NCBI RefSeq assembly: GCF_021134715.1
Contig: NC_060027.1
Location: 4,650,001 to 4,714,000, forward strand
Direction of reading: 5' to 3'
DNA length: 64,000 bases
Origin: Daphnia pulex
Taxonomy: Eukaryota > Arthropoda > Branchiopoda > Diplostraca > Daphniidae
Under the pieces are notes generated by a model that was not told the DNA's origin, ran no database searches, and was given only the letters and a program-made list of their open reading frames with translations. Of this stretch, positions 48,934-61,800 are shown piece after piece (positions within the stretch are counted from its first letter, which is position 1; every line of letters starts with the position of its first letter). A program made the translations under genes and the position numbers.

Positions 48934-50135
48934 TCAGTGCCTTTTGATTTCATTTGTCGAATTGAATCATCAGTTTTTTCTGGCCAGCTGATAACAGTTT
49001 TGGAATATCTAAGTCGCATATAGACACACCTGCAAAACTCTATTCATTCCGAGTTCTATCTATATTTGATCGAGGTTTATTTCCATTCGTTTCGTGTTGG
49101 TTGGTCAACCCCAGCGGCTGGGGGTTTTTCATTCCTAACAGTTCTGTGCTGTGTGTGAGTGTGTGTCTCTCCCCGTGTGTGTGCGCTAGTGTTTTTTTTT
49201 TATTCCAACTCGAAATTGTGCGACAGGTGTTCCAGGTCTACCCACACACACAGAGATACGAGTGAACAGTGAGCAGCTTTGCTTGCCTTATTTTCTTGTG
49301 TTTCTCTAGATCATTCCATAGTCCAGGTGAGTTGCTGTTGTGTCCAGCTCTTTGTCGCCCTTGTTCTTCTCCTTGCAGACACATTTTATTTTTTAAGTTA
49401 CACACGTGCCATTTTTTCTTTTTCAAAGAGAGAAATAAGTTAACTCGTTTTTTTTTTTCTACTGCTGCGCTTGTATCCGAAATGTTTGTTAAACGGTTTG
49501 TGGGACGCGAGGAACCATTCCCAGCCTATCTGGGCCATTGCCTACAAACTCAATTGAACCAAAAGCTGTTTGCTACATTCGAATTGATCAAGTCTGTCGT
49601 TCCTTTTATCCTTATATTCCTATTATTTGAGTTCGATCAGCAAACAAAAAAGAAAAAGAAAGGCATGATTGACTATTTCCAACCATCAAAAGGTGTTTAT
49701 TATTGCACGTTAAAATCGATTCGTTGAGGTGTGCGCTCATTGAGGTGATTGTGTTTCATTCTTCTTCATTCCCGATTCTGAAAATCAATTCGAGTGAACG
49801 AACTCGAAACGGTTTCGGTCTTTATGCCTACATGCAGTTCCGTCTTCATGCTCGCTTGTTCCGTCTGCCATATCTCAACGCTTCGCCTTTTGTTCGCCCA
49901 TCACCCATGTTCCCAATTTTTCAAAAGAAACGGAAGGAATTAATTCCATTCATTTTCATTTTATTTATCGCGACAGGTTTTTCAGAGGAGGTGATTTTCC
50001 GATTTCGGTTTTGCGGCTCAGCGGGTCGAATCGCCAAAGTCAAACAAAACAAGACGATTATATAACATTATCACTTTTGGGCGATATCCAGAGAGAGTGA
50101 AAAGGAGTTCAACTTGCAATCGACATTCGGCCAGC
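48934..50135 (+). promoter_or_regulatory. Probable 5' leader of GIPC: untranslated exon and intron
   Basis: A TCAGT initiator-like sequence at 48934 and a strong donor CAG|gtgagt ending an exon at 49326 are followed by about 765 bp of T-rich intron, then a candidate acceptor (atccag, exon from 50092) 44 nt before the GIPC start codon. This is read from splice consensus only; a second leader exon or an unspliced leader cannot be excluded. Confidence 0.4.
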
Positions 50136-53100
50136 ATGTCGCTCTTCTCGAAGAAACGCAAGCCGGTCAGTCACATGACGGGCGAAACGGATCATCACCA
50201 CAACAGCGGGAGCAACGGACCGTCGTCCATGATGGAGGAGACGGCGATGAGTGGCAGTGGCGGTGGACGCCATCCGCATCACCCACTGCCTCCCATACCC
50301 ACTAACGGGCACCACTCGATGCCGTCGACGCCGTCACGTCACCAGCACCAGCAGCAGTCTCAGCACTCGGCGCCGGGCGGCAACAGTAGCGCCGCCTCGT
50401 CGGCGGCCGCGGCAGCCAAAGTCACGCAACCCAAATTGGTCTTCCACTGTCAGCAGGCCCACGGGTCGCCCACCGGACTCATCTCGGGCTTCACCAACGT
50501 CAAGGAGCTCTACGAGAAGATCGCCGAGTGCTACGACATCCAACCGTCCGAAGTATGATGAGTCACCCTCTCTGGCCGCGCGCCATTTTTGAATTGACCT
50601 TTTCCTTATTCTTTTGCTGCGCAACCCGGAATCATAATTATTTATTATATCTAATAAGCCGGGCGGTGATCGCGGCCGCATATTTGTTGGCAGACGTCAC
50701 AGGAAAATCTTATCTGCCGTATATATATTTTTTGACGGTTTATGGATGCTTAATAACGTTGGTTATCTCATCAGTATTATCGTCGTAGGTTTGCGGAGAG
50801 ATGGGAATGAGAAGCCGGCAGCGGGGGGAAATTATTTTTCCGAGTTCTTTTTGGGCGGATGACGAGGAGGGTCTCTCGGACTGTGTTTAAACGTGAGATG
50901 CCGTGACGGTCAGACGAATGAAGGAAGATGAATAATAACTGAGTTAAGCCCCTCTTTTGCCCAGTTGCCCGTCGGCTTGAATCCAGTCGAGGAAAAGACC
51001 TGGAAGGGAATCTGAGAGATGCTGTCTTAAAAAATAAAAAAATGCCGACAGCAATTCAACACTTTCTGGAGGTTAACTCATCTGTACCATATACACGAAG
51101 AGAGAAATTTGTAGCCAAGAATATATTTTCCCTTTTTCAAATGGTCAATAATGGCCCGTTCTATACCTCCTACGGACATAAAACGCAGACAGAAAAATAA
51201 ATAGATTTCCAGCTAAAGTCTACGACCGTTTTCTTTGCCTCAATACTATAGACGATGGGGTTCGGGCCTATACACAAAAGGGGCTTCTTTAATAATACAA
51301 ATGTGTTTAACTACGCACGGGTCTTCTTCCGCTTTCCAGTGGCTTCTGAGCTGCTCCCACCCCATTTGTGTCTCCAGTTCGTTCCACCCACGTACGATCG
51401 TGGGACGGTTCCATGAAAAAACTCGGCCCGCGTTCGCCCCGAATTGCTTATTAGTATTACCTTCTTCTCAAATTCCCATTTCGCATTTGATTGAACTCGA
51501 CGGGCCCGGCGCTGTCGGTGGATTTCGTCTCTTCCTTCCCCCCCCCCCCCCCCTTTCTGTCTTCTTCCTTCCATATTACGCATAAATTAACCGGGGGAGA
51601 CATTTCGACAGACTACCAGCACACGCTTTTTGTATAGGGAATAACTGGAAATCTGGTCTCCGCGTTCGTCTACCTGTAGATGTATAATTCAATTAGCCTG
51701 AAGGAAGGGTGGCATTTGGGTCACTGAATTTTGTAACACGTAATAATAATACAAAAAGAATCCCGCGTGCTCTCACGAGAGAGAATACCGGTTGGCGCAC
51801 GAGTGATGTTTCTTTTTTTTCTCAAATAATAATAATTGCTGTTGCGCTCTGCGTAATATTTGGACAGATTTTGTTCTGCACGCTCAACACCCACAAAGTC
51901 GACATGAACAAGTTGCTGGGTGGACAAATCGGGCTCGACGACTTTATATTCGCACACAGGAAAGGTATGACAATGATTGAAGTTGTTGAGTTCAGGTGAA
52001 TCTGATTATCAATTCATTTGCATTTCTTTTAAAGGGCGACCAAAGGAGATTGAAATTACCAAGAGCGAAGATGCTCTCGGACTGACCATCACAGACAACG
52101 GAGCCGGCTACGCTTTCATCAAACGTATCAAAGAAGGAAGCATCATCGATAGGATGAAATACATCAACGTGAGTTATTTCGGATATTTAAAAAAACAAAA
52201 AAGTGGAAATGTTTTTGAATGACGATTTTACAGGGAAGATCACGTTGTTAGTCTCAAAGGTCTCTTGAATTTTGATTTGATTCAGTTGAACGAGGGTCTA
52301 GAATGTCGTTAAAGGTCATAAAGATCGTCTTCGTCTTATCAGTCGGTGAGACGGGGATTCTTTTATCAGTTTATAATTGTCTTCCATTTCCCAAGGTTTA
52401 ATGTCATAAAGTGTTTGTCCAACTACAGGAAAAATGTGAAGGTGATGACATTCGGGGATCTACAGATCGAGTCTATTATTTGCCATTACGTCACATCCTT
52501 TTGCTTTAGCCGGAATACTTTTCTTATGGAAAAATCTGGACACAGTTGTTGGGGGACGTTGAATTTTTTTGTTTTCAATTTTTTGTTACATTTCGACAAA
52601 AATGGGTTGGCTATTTGAGATCCGATCCGTTATATATACCTGTTGAAACTGTCGACTAGCTTATACTAGACGTTCCTTATATGGCTGTTGGATGTTAAGA
52701 ATACCTTTCAGCCAAAACAGCTGTTTGTCGGGGCATGCAAGAATGTTTCGCAGTTGTTGAGTCGACTGGCGACAGATTATCCACTTCTGAAATTTGCCAG
52801 TTGGCCATTCATTCGCTGACATAATGGCCGAGCTCCCAATAAAAAAAAAACGGAAACCTTTCCCAACAAATAGATTAGACACTTCTTCCATTCAGATTCA
52901 AAGTGTCTAAATGTTTTCTTTTCAACAAAGGTCGGTGACCACATCGAGCGTATCGATCAAACCAGTCTGGTGGGTTGCCGACACTACGAAGTGGCCAAGA
53001 TGCTTAAGGACATCCCGAAAGGCACCACGTTCATCATGCGGCTCGTCGAACCCCTTCAAGCCGGATTCTGTAAGAGCTCCTTTTTTCCAAAAAAGAATCC

Positions 53101-54458
53101 CGTTCTTTTTGTTGTGATGTATAAAAATAGCTCACCACCATCTTCTAATTTGAGATTGCATCTTTTTTTCCTTGTATGTTTTTTTAACATATTTTTTCTT
53201 CTTCTTCTTCTATTTCGCCTCTCATCTGGAATGCCGAATCACATGAATTTCTAAACAACAACCAAAAAATAGCCAACATTGGGCCGAGGACGAATCCCGG
53301 TACGGCCAAGAAATCATACGGTTCTGGCAAAGAAACGCTGCGTCTGCGTGCCAACGGACCGGCTCGTGTCGAAGAAGCTGTAAGTATATCATATTCCGTT
53401 CGTATTATTTTTTATTCTTTAGCTTATACCTGGAATGATAAACGTATGATGTCACGATGCCTATACAAAGGGAAAAGAGAGAATATCGGACTGTGATTTG
53501 TTGGTCATCCTTTATTAAAGAGAAAAAGAAAATAATATACGTAAGCTGTAATAACAGACCCCTCAGAGGGTGGTATAGACCAAAGATACTTTCAACCGTG
53601 GCCTTCACGCAGGTTTTTCTTGTTATCCACCAATTATAATTCTGGGCTATTGCTATTGTGTTAACGTACTCATTTCTCTTTCTTCTTCTTCTTCTTCTTT
53701 GTATTTTTTCCTTTTTGACCGGGAGCTAAAGAACGATGAAAGAGGAGAAATGAGGAATGAAAACGAGCTATAGACAACAAGAGAATGAAGGTGATACTAG
53801 ACTTTTAAGGTGCGACTACCAGTGGCGGACGGAAGAGTTGCGGTTTTCCTTTCCGGAATTGGAAGGAAGGAGACGAGAACTATTACGTGTAGTAAAGAAG
53901 AAAAACAAAATTCGAATTTCCCAAAGGCTCTTTTGCGGCTGTTGAGGGCAATCGGAATAGACTAGATACATGGAAAAAAAAGAGAAAAATCATCGGTCGC
54001 TAACCAAACACAAATCGATAAAATTATTCTAGCGAGTCTCCAATCATTTGAAAGGATGCGGTTGAATGACACTTGAAAACGTCACTGCATTTCTTACATA
54101 TTTTTATTTTATTTTTTTGTATTTCTATGTTTTACGTACAGCCGGACAGCGTAGTGGAAGCAGCCGTCGAAAAAATCAACAGTCTTTTGGAGAGTTTCAT
54201 GGGTATCAACGATGCGGACCTAGGTAATAATTCATTAATTTGGTTAAAGAGCCAATGAAAGTTGTAATGACGAGAGTCTATTGTTTCACGTGAATAGCAA
54301 CCCAAATATGGGAGATGGGCCAGGAGAAGACAAACACAATGGATTTCGCCGAGGCCATCGACAATTCCGACCTGGAAGCTTTCGGCTTCACTGACGACTT
54401 CATTTTCGAACTGTGGGGCGCCATTACGGACGCAAAAGCCGGCAGATTAAGGAAATGA
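50136..54458 (+). CDS. GIPC: GIPC family PDZ adaptor
   Basis: Cytosolic adaptor that links membrane cargo (via PDZ) to myosin VI (via the C-terminal GH2 domain) during endocytic trafficking. Exons: 50136-50552, 51868-51964, 52035-52168, 52931-53069, 53273-53379, 54142-54223, 54298-54458; 378 aa. The start [10 protein letters not shown] was chosen over an upstream in-frame codon because of its Kozak context (gccagcATG) and its fit to family N-termini. A low-complexity Ser/His/Gly/Ala/Gln-rich stretch (residues about 15-95) precedes GH1 ([20 protein letters not shown]), [20 protein letters not shown], the PDZ domain ([20 protein letters not shown]) and GH2 ([14 protein letters not shown] to [10 protein letters not shown]). 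It is longer than human GIPC1 at the N-terminus only. Drosophila's homologue is called kermit. Confidence 0.96.
51538..51554 (+). repeat. Poly-C tract (17 nt) in GIPC intron 1
   Basis: Uninterrupted C run inside the 1.3-kb GIPC intron, followed by T-rich sequence. Confidence 0.8.
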
Positions 54459-55658
54459 ATCGAACGATGAAAACAAAAAATGAAGAAAAATTAAAAAATC
54501 AAGAAAAAAAAATCGAGAAGGAAAAATAATTTTGAAAAAAGAACCAAATAATGAGAACATCTTCGACTTCCAGGCTAATAATGTCGTCATCCTTTCCTAA
54601 CCTACCGACGCCCCATTGTTTTCTTTTTTTTTAAATGCCACTTGTTCCTGTAATTAATACCTAGGAATTAGGATTTGAATGCGTTCATCTTTCTTGGCTC
54701 TCGTATTATTTTAATATTCTTATACCTTCCTGCGTAGTCGTCATTTGTCCGTTTCAGATTTCTATTATATACTTAACAATAATGAGCCCCCGCTAACAAT
54801 AACTATATATATATGATATGCCTATGGCAAGAGTAGAGCATCCGCCGGAGGTCTAGAATTAAAAAAAAAAAAAGCTATTTCCTTGGGTTGATACTTTGAT
54901 GCAAATAGAAATATATAATAACATGAGCTTTTCTCTTTTGAAATGCTAAACAATATGTAGGTACCGTATTCTTTGGAGAAAAAAAAACATGTGTGAGTGA
55001 GTGCGGTATGCGTGCGTAACATGTTTCGTCGACTGATGCTATTCCTTTAATTCTTGGAAGAAGTGAAAAGGCAAAAGAATAGAAATGCTAAATCACCATT
55101 CCAACATCATCCAAGTCCAGTTATATAGGTGTTATTTACCATATATACTAAACTGCTGCAATGTGCAATCTAGCGTTTTCTTAAGATTATACAGAAGAAG
55201 AAATTAACATTCATGAAAAAATGTTCTTATATATCGAAAAAACGAATGTGTGCGTGAGAATTTGAAGCGGTGACATCTGGGCGCAAAAGAATGTTTCTAT
55301 AAACATATGTCTTTTATGTGTTATTTCCACCCCGTTTAATACTTGTTTTTTTTTAATATCCTGTTTTCTGTTTTTTTCGTTTCATTTCTTTCGTTTTCAA
55401 CTTATATACTGTATACCAGTTTGAAATACAAAGAATTGTCTTGTAATTTCCTGTATATATATTGAAAAACGACACGGCAATCAAAATTTTATAACGTAGG
55501 TGTATAATAATATATTCATAAACGTACAGGTAATTTTATACAGTAAATACTTTACACGTCGAAAAGGAGCGGTATAGATTCAAAACGGGTATAATATTCG
55601 ATGGGGGGGGGGGATCGTTGTATAACGTGATTATGTGAAAAATCAAATAAAGACGGAA
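54459..55658. other. GIPC 3' UTR and convergent intergenic region
   Basis: A/T-rich, with no ORF of note. An AATAAA at 55646-55651 on the plus strand is 1.19 kb after the GIPC stop and 8 nt from the ABCG stop on the other strand; use of it by GIPC would give overlapping transcripts. A G homopolymer lies at 55603-55613. Confidence 0.4.
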
Positions 55659-58600
55659 TCAACCGCGGAATTTCGATTTGACGAAAGCCGGTAACGGCAC
55701 AATATGCAAAATGATGTTGGCGAAGAACATGGCGCCGGTGAATAGGAAGTTGAGTCCGAAATTCAACCAGAAACGCAAATCGTCGTCATAAGGCGGATGC
55801 GTCAGGTGGTAGCGCTCCATCAGATAATGAGTTCCGTTGGAATATCGGCAACCTAATTTAATTAATTAAAACAAAATAAGTCGGAATTATTCAAACTATT
55901 TCCAAAAACGAATAAACCGGATGCACAAAAAACATTAGCGGCTATTGGATTACCGTAATTGGAGAAGGTGGTTCCGGAAGGACAGGGTATGGATAAGGTT
56001 GCGTTCAAGACGGACGGCAAGGAAGAGAAGTTGCGGAAGTGCTGCTCGTTGAGAACGGCGGCGGCGTAGCGCGACTGTGTGACGTAAGTCAGGTAGTAGA
56101 GATAGTCGGGCAGGCCGGGAATGGCACGGACCATGGCGCTGCCGACGTTGAGATAGACGATGCCGAGGAAGAGCGAAGTGAGGGCGGCGTTGAAGGAGCT
56201 TTTGACCAGCATCAACAGGGCCATCGTCTGCTGTTCCATGAAGTAGTGGACGGCCCAGAGGGTGGACCCGAACAGAAGGTACTGGAACGGATTGGTCGAG
56301 ATGGGCATGCCGAAATAGATGATGGCAGAGGCGGCCGCCACGGTCATCACCGACAGAGGCAACGAGGCCAAACTGCGGGCCAGGATGAAAGACGGGCCGA
56401 AATAGAAGCCGTCCCGCGACTCTTGGTAGTAGCGGGTCCGCAGGGCCGGGTGGACGGCCACGGTGGAAGCGACCGAGAGGAACATGGTGCCAGCCAGGCA
56501 GCTGTAGAGCAGGCCGTTGCGGGAGGCGTAGGACTGTTGGTTGAGCGGCAGGTCGTAGTAGAAGATCCAGAGCAGGAAGAAGAAGACGGGCAGGAGAAGG
56601 AGCCGGAGGAAGAAGTGACTCCGCCCGATGGGCGACCCGCAATTCCACAAAACGGCCCACTCGCGGGACATGAGATTGGTCAAGACTTGTGTGGTGGTGG
56701 GCCGTCCGTAGGCCGTTAGCGGCAGCCGGTGTTCCGTTTCCATGACGTGGTCGGCGTAGGAGACGGCGCACTTGCGAAACGGGCGCCCGTCCAGGCGGAA
56801 CTTGTCGACCAGGGCCGCGATTTGGTTGCTGGACTCGAGAAATCGCTCCTGGCTCCTCCGGTCCACCGTCGACAGGCACAGATAGAACATGAGCGGGTTT
56901 TCCAGCTCCGGGCAAGGGAATCCCAGATGGCGGAAATAGTCGAGCATCATCCGAGTGGCGCCCGTGTAGACGACGTCGCCCAGGCACAGGTAAGTCACTC
57001 GGTCCAGGAACGGGAAGATGTCCGAACGGGGCTTCTCCGTGCTCAGCACCACGATGCGGTTGTACTTTTTGGCGTGATTCGACAAAATGGAGACCACCAT
57101 GTAGGTGTGTAACGGGTCCAGATCGCTGGTGGGTTCGTCCAGCAAGATGACGACTGGATCTCGTAACTGGAAAATTTTGATTTAAAAAACATAAAATCAA
57201 ATGAATTTGGTGAGGAAATGAAACTGGTTTAACTTTTTTGAAAAAAATCTTCTTTCGGTTTCAACCAAGTGCATACCAATTGAATGCCGATGGCAAGTCT
57301 TCTGTATTCACTCTGGTTGAGAAAGTGGACTCCGTGATTGGCGACGTGAACGAGCGCAAGGTCGGCCATAACTTGTTTGACGCGAGTCGACTTGACATAA
57401 CTCGACACTTTGGAACCTAACAAGTCAATCAAATCAACGGAAATTAATATTAACGAAAGACCAAATTCTATTGAGTATACTCATAATCAGCCCTTATTAC
57501 GGTTAGCATAATTTTAATATTATACTGCTACTGATGATGATTGCTTTGTTTTTTAATTCATTCTAGCAACAATTAGGCAAGGGGTCCGCAATTTCGCAAT
57601 TCATGGCAACTTTCTATTCTATTTTCCGCTTTTTGATTAATTGACTTTTCTTTGTCAAAGTCAAACATTGGAAGGTAAATTTGTGTTGGGAGCCCCTTGG
57701 TGTGTAATTATTAAAATGATTAGAGCACTGGCGTGAATGATTTTCTCGTACCGATCGTTAGATGAGCGGCGTAGTAGAGAGTCTGTTTGGTGGTAAGTCC
57801 TTCCAGTAGATGGCATTTCCGTCCGACGTAAGCGCAGCTGTCCTGGAATAACCGCATCGACATGGGAACCTGTTGAGACGTAAATGAAAGTGACATGATG
57901 AGCAGGGCTCCGTGAAATCAATAGCACATCGGGGAATCATCTTACTCCGTTCAACAGGATTTGTCCGCGAGTGGGTCCCTGGGCCCTGCGGGCGATCACG
58001 TCCAGCAGTGTCTTCTTGCCGCTACCTGTGTCCAAAAATGGAGGGAAAAAACAATCTTTAATATAAAAACAAAATATATTGTTTGAACATCATTATCGGC
58101 CATTCTTCGGTTTCACTCAATCAGACCCATTCTTCATCGTTTAAAATGATGTAATAATACCCAACTCCCTTTCCTCTGTTTTCTCCACTTGTAACAATGC
58201 GCATTAACCATCTCTGGTTTCTAGCAGTTGAAATTATTCCTCAATTTCTTATTTTTTCTCTCTCGTTTGATCCTTTGAGTGCACTTTCTTTTATGATCGT
58301 CGAGTTGGTTATAAGGTACCGACAGAAAGCAAACAGACCGAAACCGGGGGCGAGAGGTAATCGTCATGAAACGCCTGAAGGCTATTTCGATCATCATTAC
58401 GTAGCGACGAGCGGGAATTGCAGAGGCTTTTTCCAAGAATAAACAGCGACGATCTTCCAATATCATTATGCAAGATATACGACGCACCAGCTCTCTAGAG
58501 ACTATCCGAAGGCTTCTCCCCAACCGAACGCACATCTCTACAATATATCGAATATGTTATAATATTAATATACCTTTGGAGCCGAGGACGGCCATCAATT

Positions 58601-58866
58601 CACCGCCATGCACTTCAACTGAGACGTCCTTCAACACGACGCCCACGGAGCTATTGCCGACCATCTTCTCCAAACAGGTTGATGCCTCCATCTGTTATTG
58701 TATAATTTCGAGAAGGATGAAAAAATAAAAAACATACGGTTATTTTATTTGATGCTTATTTTGTGATGAAAAGAAAAGTGCAAATTTTTTTTCCTTTTAC
58801 CTGGCCGGCGTGGTAGACATTGTTGAGTTCCAGCACGTAGTCGTTGGTAACGTGGAGTCGTGACAT
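55659..58866 (-). CDS. ABCG5-like half-transporter with degenerate ATPase motifs
   Basis: ABC half-transporter of subfamily G (NBD then six-helix TMD). Exons: 58801-58866, 58574-58691, 57946-58025, 57752-57869, 57277-57416, 55954-57166, 55659-55852; 642 aa. Similarity to ABCG5 includes LYYAAHLTI, VMADLALVHVANH, RSDIF, LGFPCPELENPLMFYL and VLNEQHF. Human ABCG5 pairs with ABCG8 to export sterols. Motifs: Walker A GSKGSGKKT (residues about 59-67; Lys where Ser/Thr is usual), Q-loop position read as R in AYVGRKC, signature LNQSEYRRL instead of LSGGERRRV, Walker B VVILLDEPTSDLD intact apart from D for G, and the H-loop His replaced by Glu in STEKPRSDIF. The TMD is intact, with an extracellular Cys-containing loop near SIPCPSGTTF and FCASGC. 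It probably works, if at all, as the non-catalytic half of a heterodimer. The partner is not in the window. Confidence 0.9.
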
Positions 58867-61800
58867 TTCCTATATACTCGTCCGCAAGCTGAGGACAACT
58901 TGAAAGAAACAATCAAGAAATTGATGTGATCAAATAAGCGATGAGCTCTACAGGTCCTAATCGGACGGCGGAAGACTATAATCTGATCTCCTGTCTAAGA
59001 TTTTACTCTCGGAGGTACCTCGTCGTAATAAATGTATTACGGAATATATAACCAGCAGTCGTCTGACGTCTATACCGTCCAGATTGAAACTACTACTACT
59101 TGATGGTATATAACTTCTCTTTTTCGGTTCTTACCTTGTACCCTCTCTTGCGTGTGTGAAGAATCCTCTGTCGAGCGGATCTTGATAGTTGCTGCACAAA
59201 ACTCGTGGAATGAGAAGAAACGAATAGGAGAGATTCTCACACAAACACCAGCGATGTACTATAACGAGCAAGCGACTGTCAGCTAGTGCTCGGGCTGTTG
59301 GTGGCCGTCGGGGGTTCTCTTGCCTTTCTTCTTTTTCCTTCTATTCCTTCATTTTCTTCTTTTTCATCTTCCTCTTTTTTTTTTCTTCCAAACTTCTTCT
59401 CTATTTTTTTCCTTTTTCACAACCATTGCTACTATAACGGCACGACAGTGTTGTTCCCTCCCACTCTTCTATTTCTACCTGCTCAGGTTTTTTTCCAGTT
59501 TTTTTTGTTGGCGCGGGGTCCTTCGGATCGCACCCACATCCGGTGTAGGCCAGATGCCGTACAGTATATAATTCCTGCTGCTGTGCTCCTGCTGCTTGCC
59601 TCTTTTCTCTTTATATTCATTTTTGTCTTTAGCCCCCCCAAAACTTTCATCGTCTTCCATTTATTTTGTTCAACCTCCTTCTTCAATCCCTACATACATT
59701 CTCCCGCTTTCCCACGTCTTGGCTGACTACTCCGAAAGAATTCCAATAACAAGTCAGAAAAAGAAAAGAAAAAAATACATTAAAACTTTACCATATCCAA
59801 TTTTTGTTTTTCTGAACTTTTATTCCGCGAATTTTCAATTTCAAAAATTTCGTTGCTCATTTTTTTTTTTGGTTGCTGTGAGTCGAATGTTGAGATGAAG
59901 TCACTAATACAACTCTCTCGTACGAGTTTGGACGCCGGAAGCGGTTCGTGAGCAGCGCCCGCATTGTTTCGCACGATGTCTGGCTGCTGCTGCTGCTAGC
60001 TCGGGCTGTCGACATCGCATTCCTCCGACTTTTACCCCCAGCCGCTCAACGTCGTTATTGTCCAGGACTCGTTTCCCCCTTTGCACAGCACAACATACGT
60101 CCAAACCTGGTCCAAACAACAACCAGAATGAATTACAATCGAATGAAAAATTGTTAAGATACCCTTCCGGCCATTAACGTGTTGCTATTCACATTTCCCA
60201 AATTTTTTTCTTTTTCTTATTCTGGAGAAATTTGAAATTCTAAAAATACTGTATAAACGTGTGTAATCGTTCATAGCCTCATAGGTGTTTTCTGAAATGT
60301 TTTATTCAAAAGAAATAAGAGAGATGGAGAATGCACATATGCTGAAATCCTTGCGAATGAGGTAATCGCGCCAGAGTTGAAAACTCTTTAATGGCATTTC
60401 GCATGCGAGATAGCGTGAATGTGGCTAGCTGGCTGGTGGGAACGAGCGCCGTCACAGGAGCCATACTGAGCTGCAACCTTCACCAAAAAGCCCATAAACT
60501 TGGTATACTACGACTTGGGTGAGGCATGTGAATAATAATCTACACAGCCTAATATACCTTTCTCTTTCAGGTGTACACATGCAAAACGGAATTTCCGCTG
60601 GTTTGAATAACAAATAAGACAAGTCGAAAATTGGCTTTTTTTGACTTTCGAAATCATTTTCTGATGGTTCATCTTTTTTTTCTGGTTTTACCTGTGTACA
60701 AACTGGTGAAGTGATGAGCAAACAACGGTCCTTTTTTTTAAATTTGATTGGGAGAAAACAGGTATCTTGTTCTGACTGGTCATCTTGACGTCAACCCTCT
60801 TCGCTCAGGTCGGGTCTCCCACAGACATACTTTTACATGCTACCTGACTATATGTTAGAAAGGGAGCAATGCACTGCGTGTGCATAGAATATGGAAAGGT
60901 GAAGTGCATATATATGCGTGTGTGCAAGTCCACAGGGCCTGTGTCTAGCAATAGTAAGTTCTTTTGTTGGACCCGCAGGGTTGTGTGTGAGCCCACCTTT
61001 TCGAAACTAAATTTTTATTTCATTTTTGAAGTTATTTGCACCTTCCGTCTTTATTCATTCTCGTTTTCTTTAAATCCCGCCTCTACCTGTAGCCCTTTTT
61101 TTTTTCTAAAATACTCCCCCCTTTCCTTTTTCGCGTTCCAAAATAAGAGAGTCGGTTCAGCAAACCGGTGGTTAGTTTTTATAACCCGTTCTCCTCGCAT
61201 CGTCGTCGTCGACCACCTGCCATTTTGGTAAACCGAGCGAGAGCTGGAAAAAGTGATAGAGGAAAAGACAACTGTTGTTATTATTTTTTTCCTTTATTCT
61301 TTCTTCTTCTTTTTTCTACCGGTTGTTGTTCCAGTCAGCGCCAGCCATCCGCTCCATCCAACACGGACCCTTCCCCAATCTATCCTCGGCGCTCCTCCTT
61401 CATTCACTATATACCTGGGCACCTGGGCTCTTCTCAGCTCACGGCAAAAGAGCGCCTCAGGGCGAAATTGGTCTTCCATTTTGTTTTGTGCTTATTTTCT
61501 TATACCTTTCCTACTTTTCATCTCCATCTTCTTCTTCTTCTTTCCCCCTTTTCGGCTCGATTTTCACTTGTGATGATCAAACCTGAACGAGTGGTGGGCC
61601 GTACACAACGCGCCATAGCGACGTTACCAAGTCTCGGCTGCTACTTATTCGTTCAAAGTCAAAATCTTCTTGAAATAATCATATCCGTTTTCGTCCGACA
61701 ATTCCATTAGCGTGTGATTTCCTCCTGCCTTGGCCATTTCGTTCCGCATCAAAAGTGTCGTCCTCTGTGTCCAGTGTCCGTCATGACATCACCGATTGCC

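Noticed and set aside
55950-57200. Long alternative minus frame and plus frames over the ABCG exon
   Set aside because: They are shadows of the GC-rich 1.2-kb ABCG exon; Arg/Pro/His-rich translations have no domains.
59286-59726. 146-codon Phe/Ser-rich plus ORF with membrane-like stretches
   Set aside because: Produced by T/C-rich low-complexity DNA; hydrophobicity comes from TTT/TTC/TCT codons.
61168-61710. 180-codon plus ORF
   Set aside because: Same pyrimidine-tract artefact; two other frames over it are also open.
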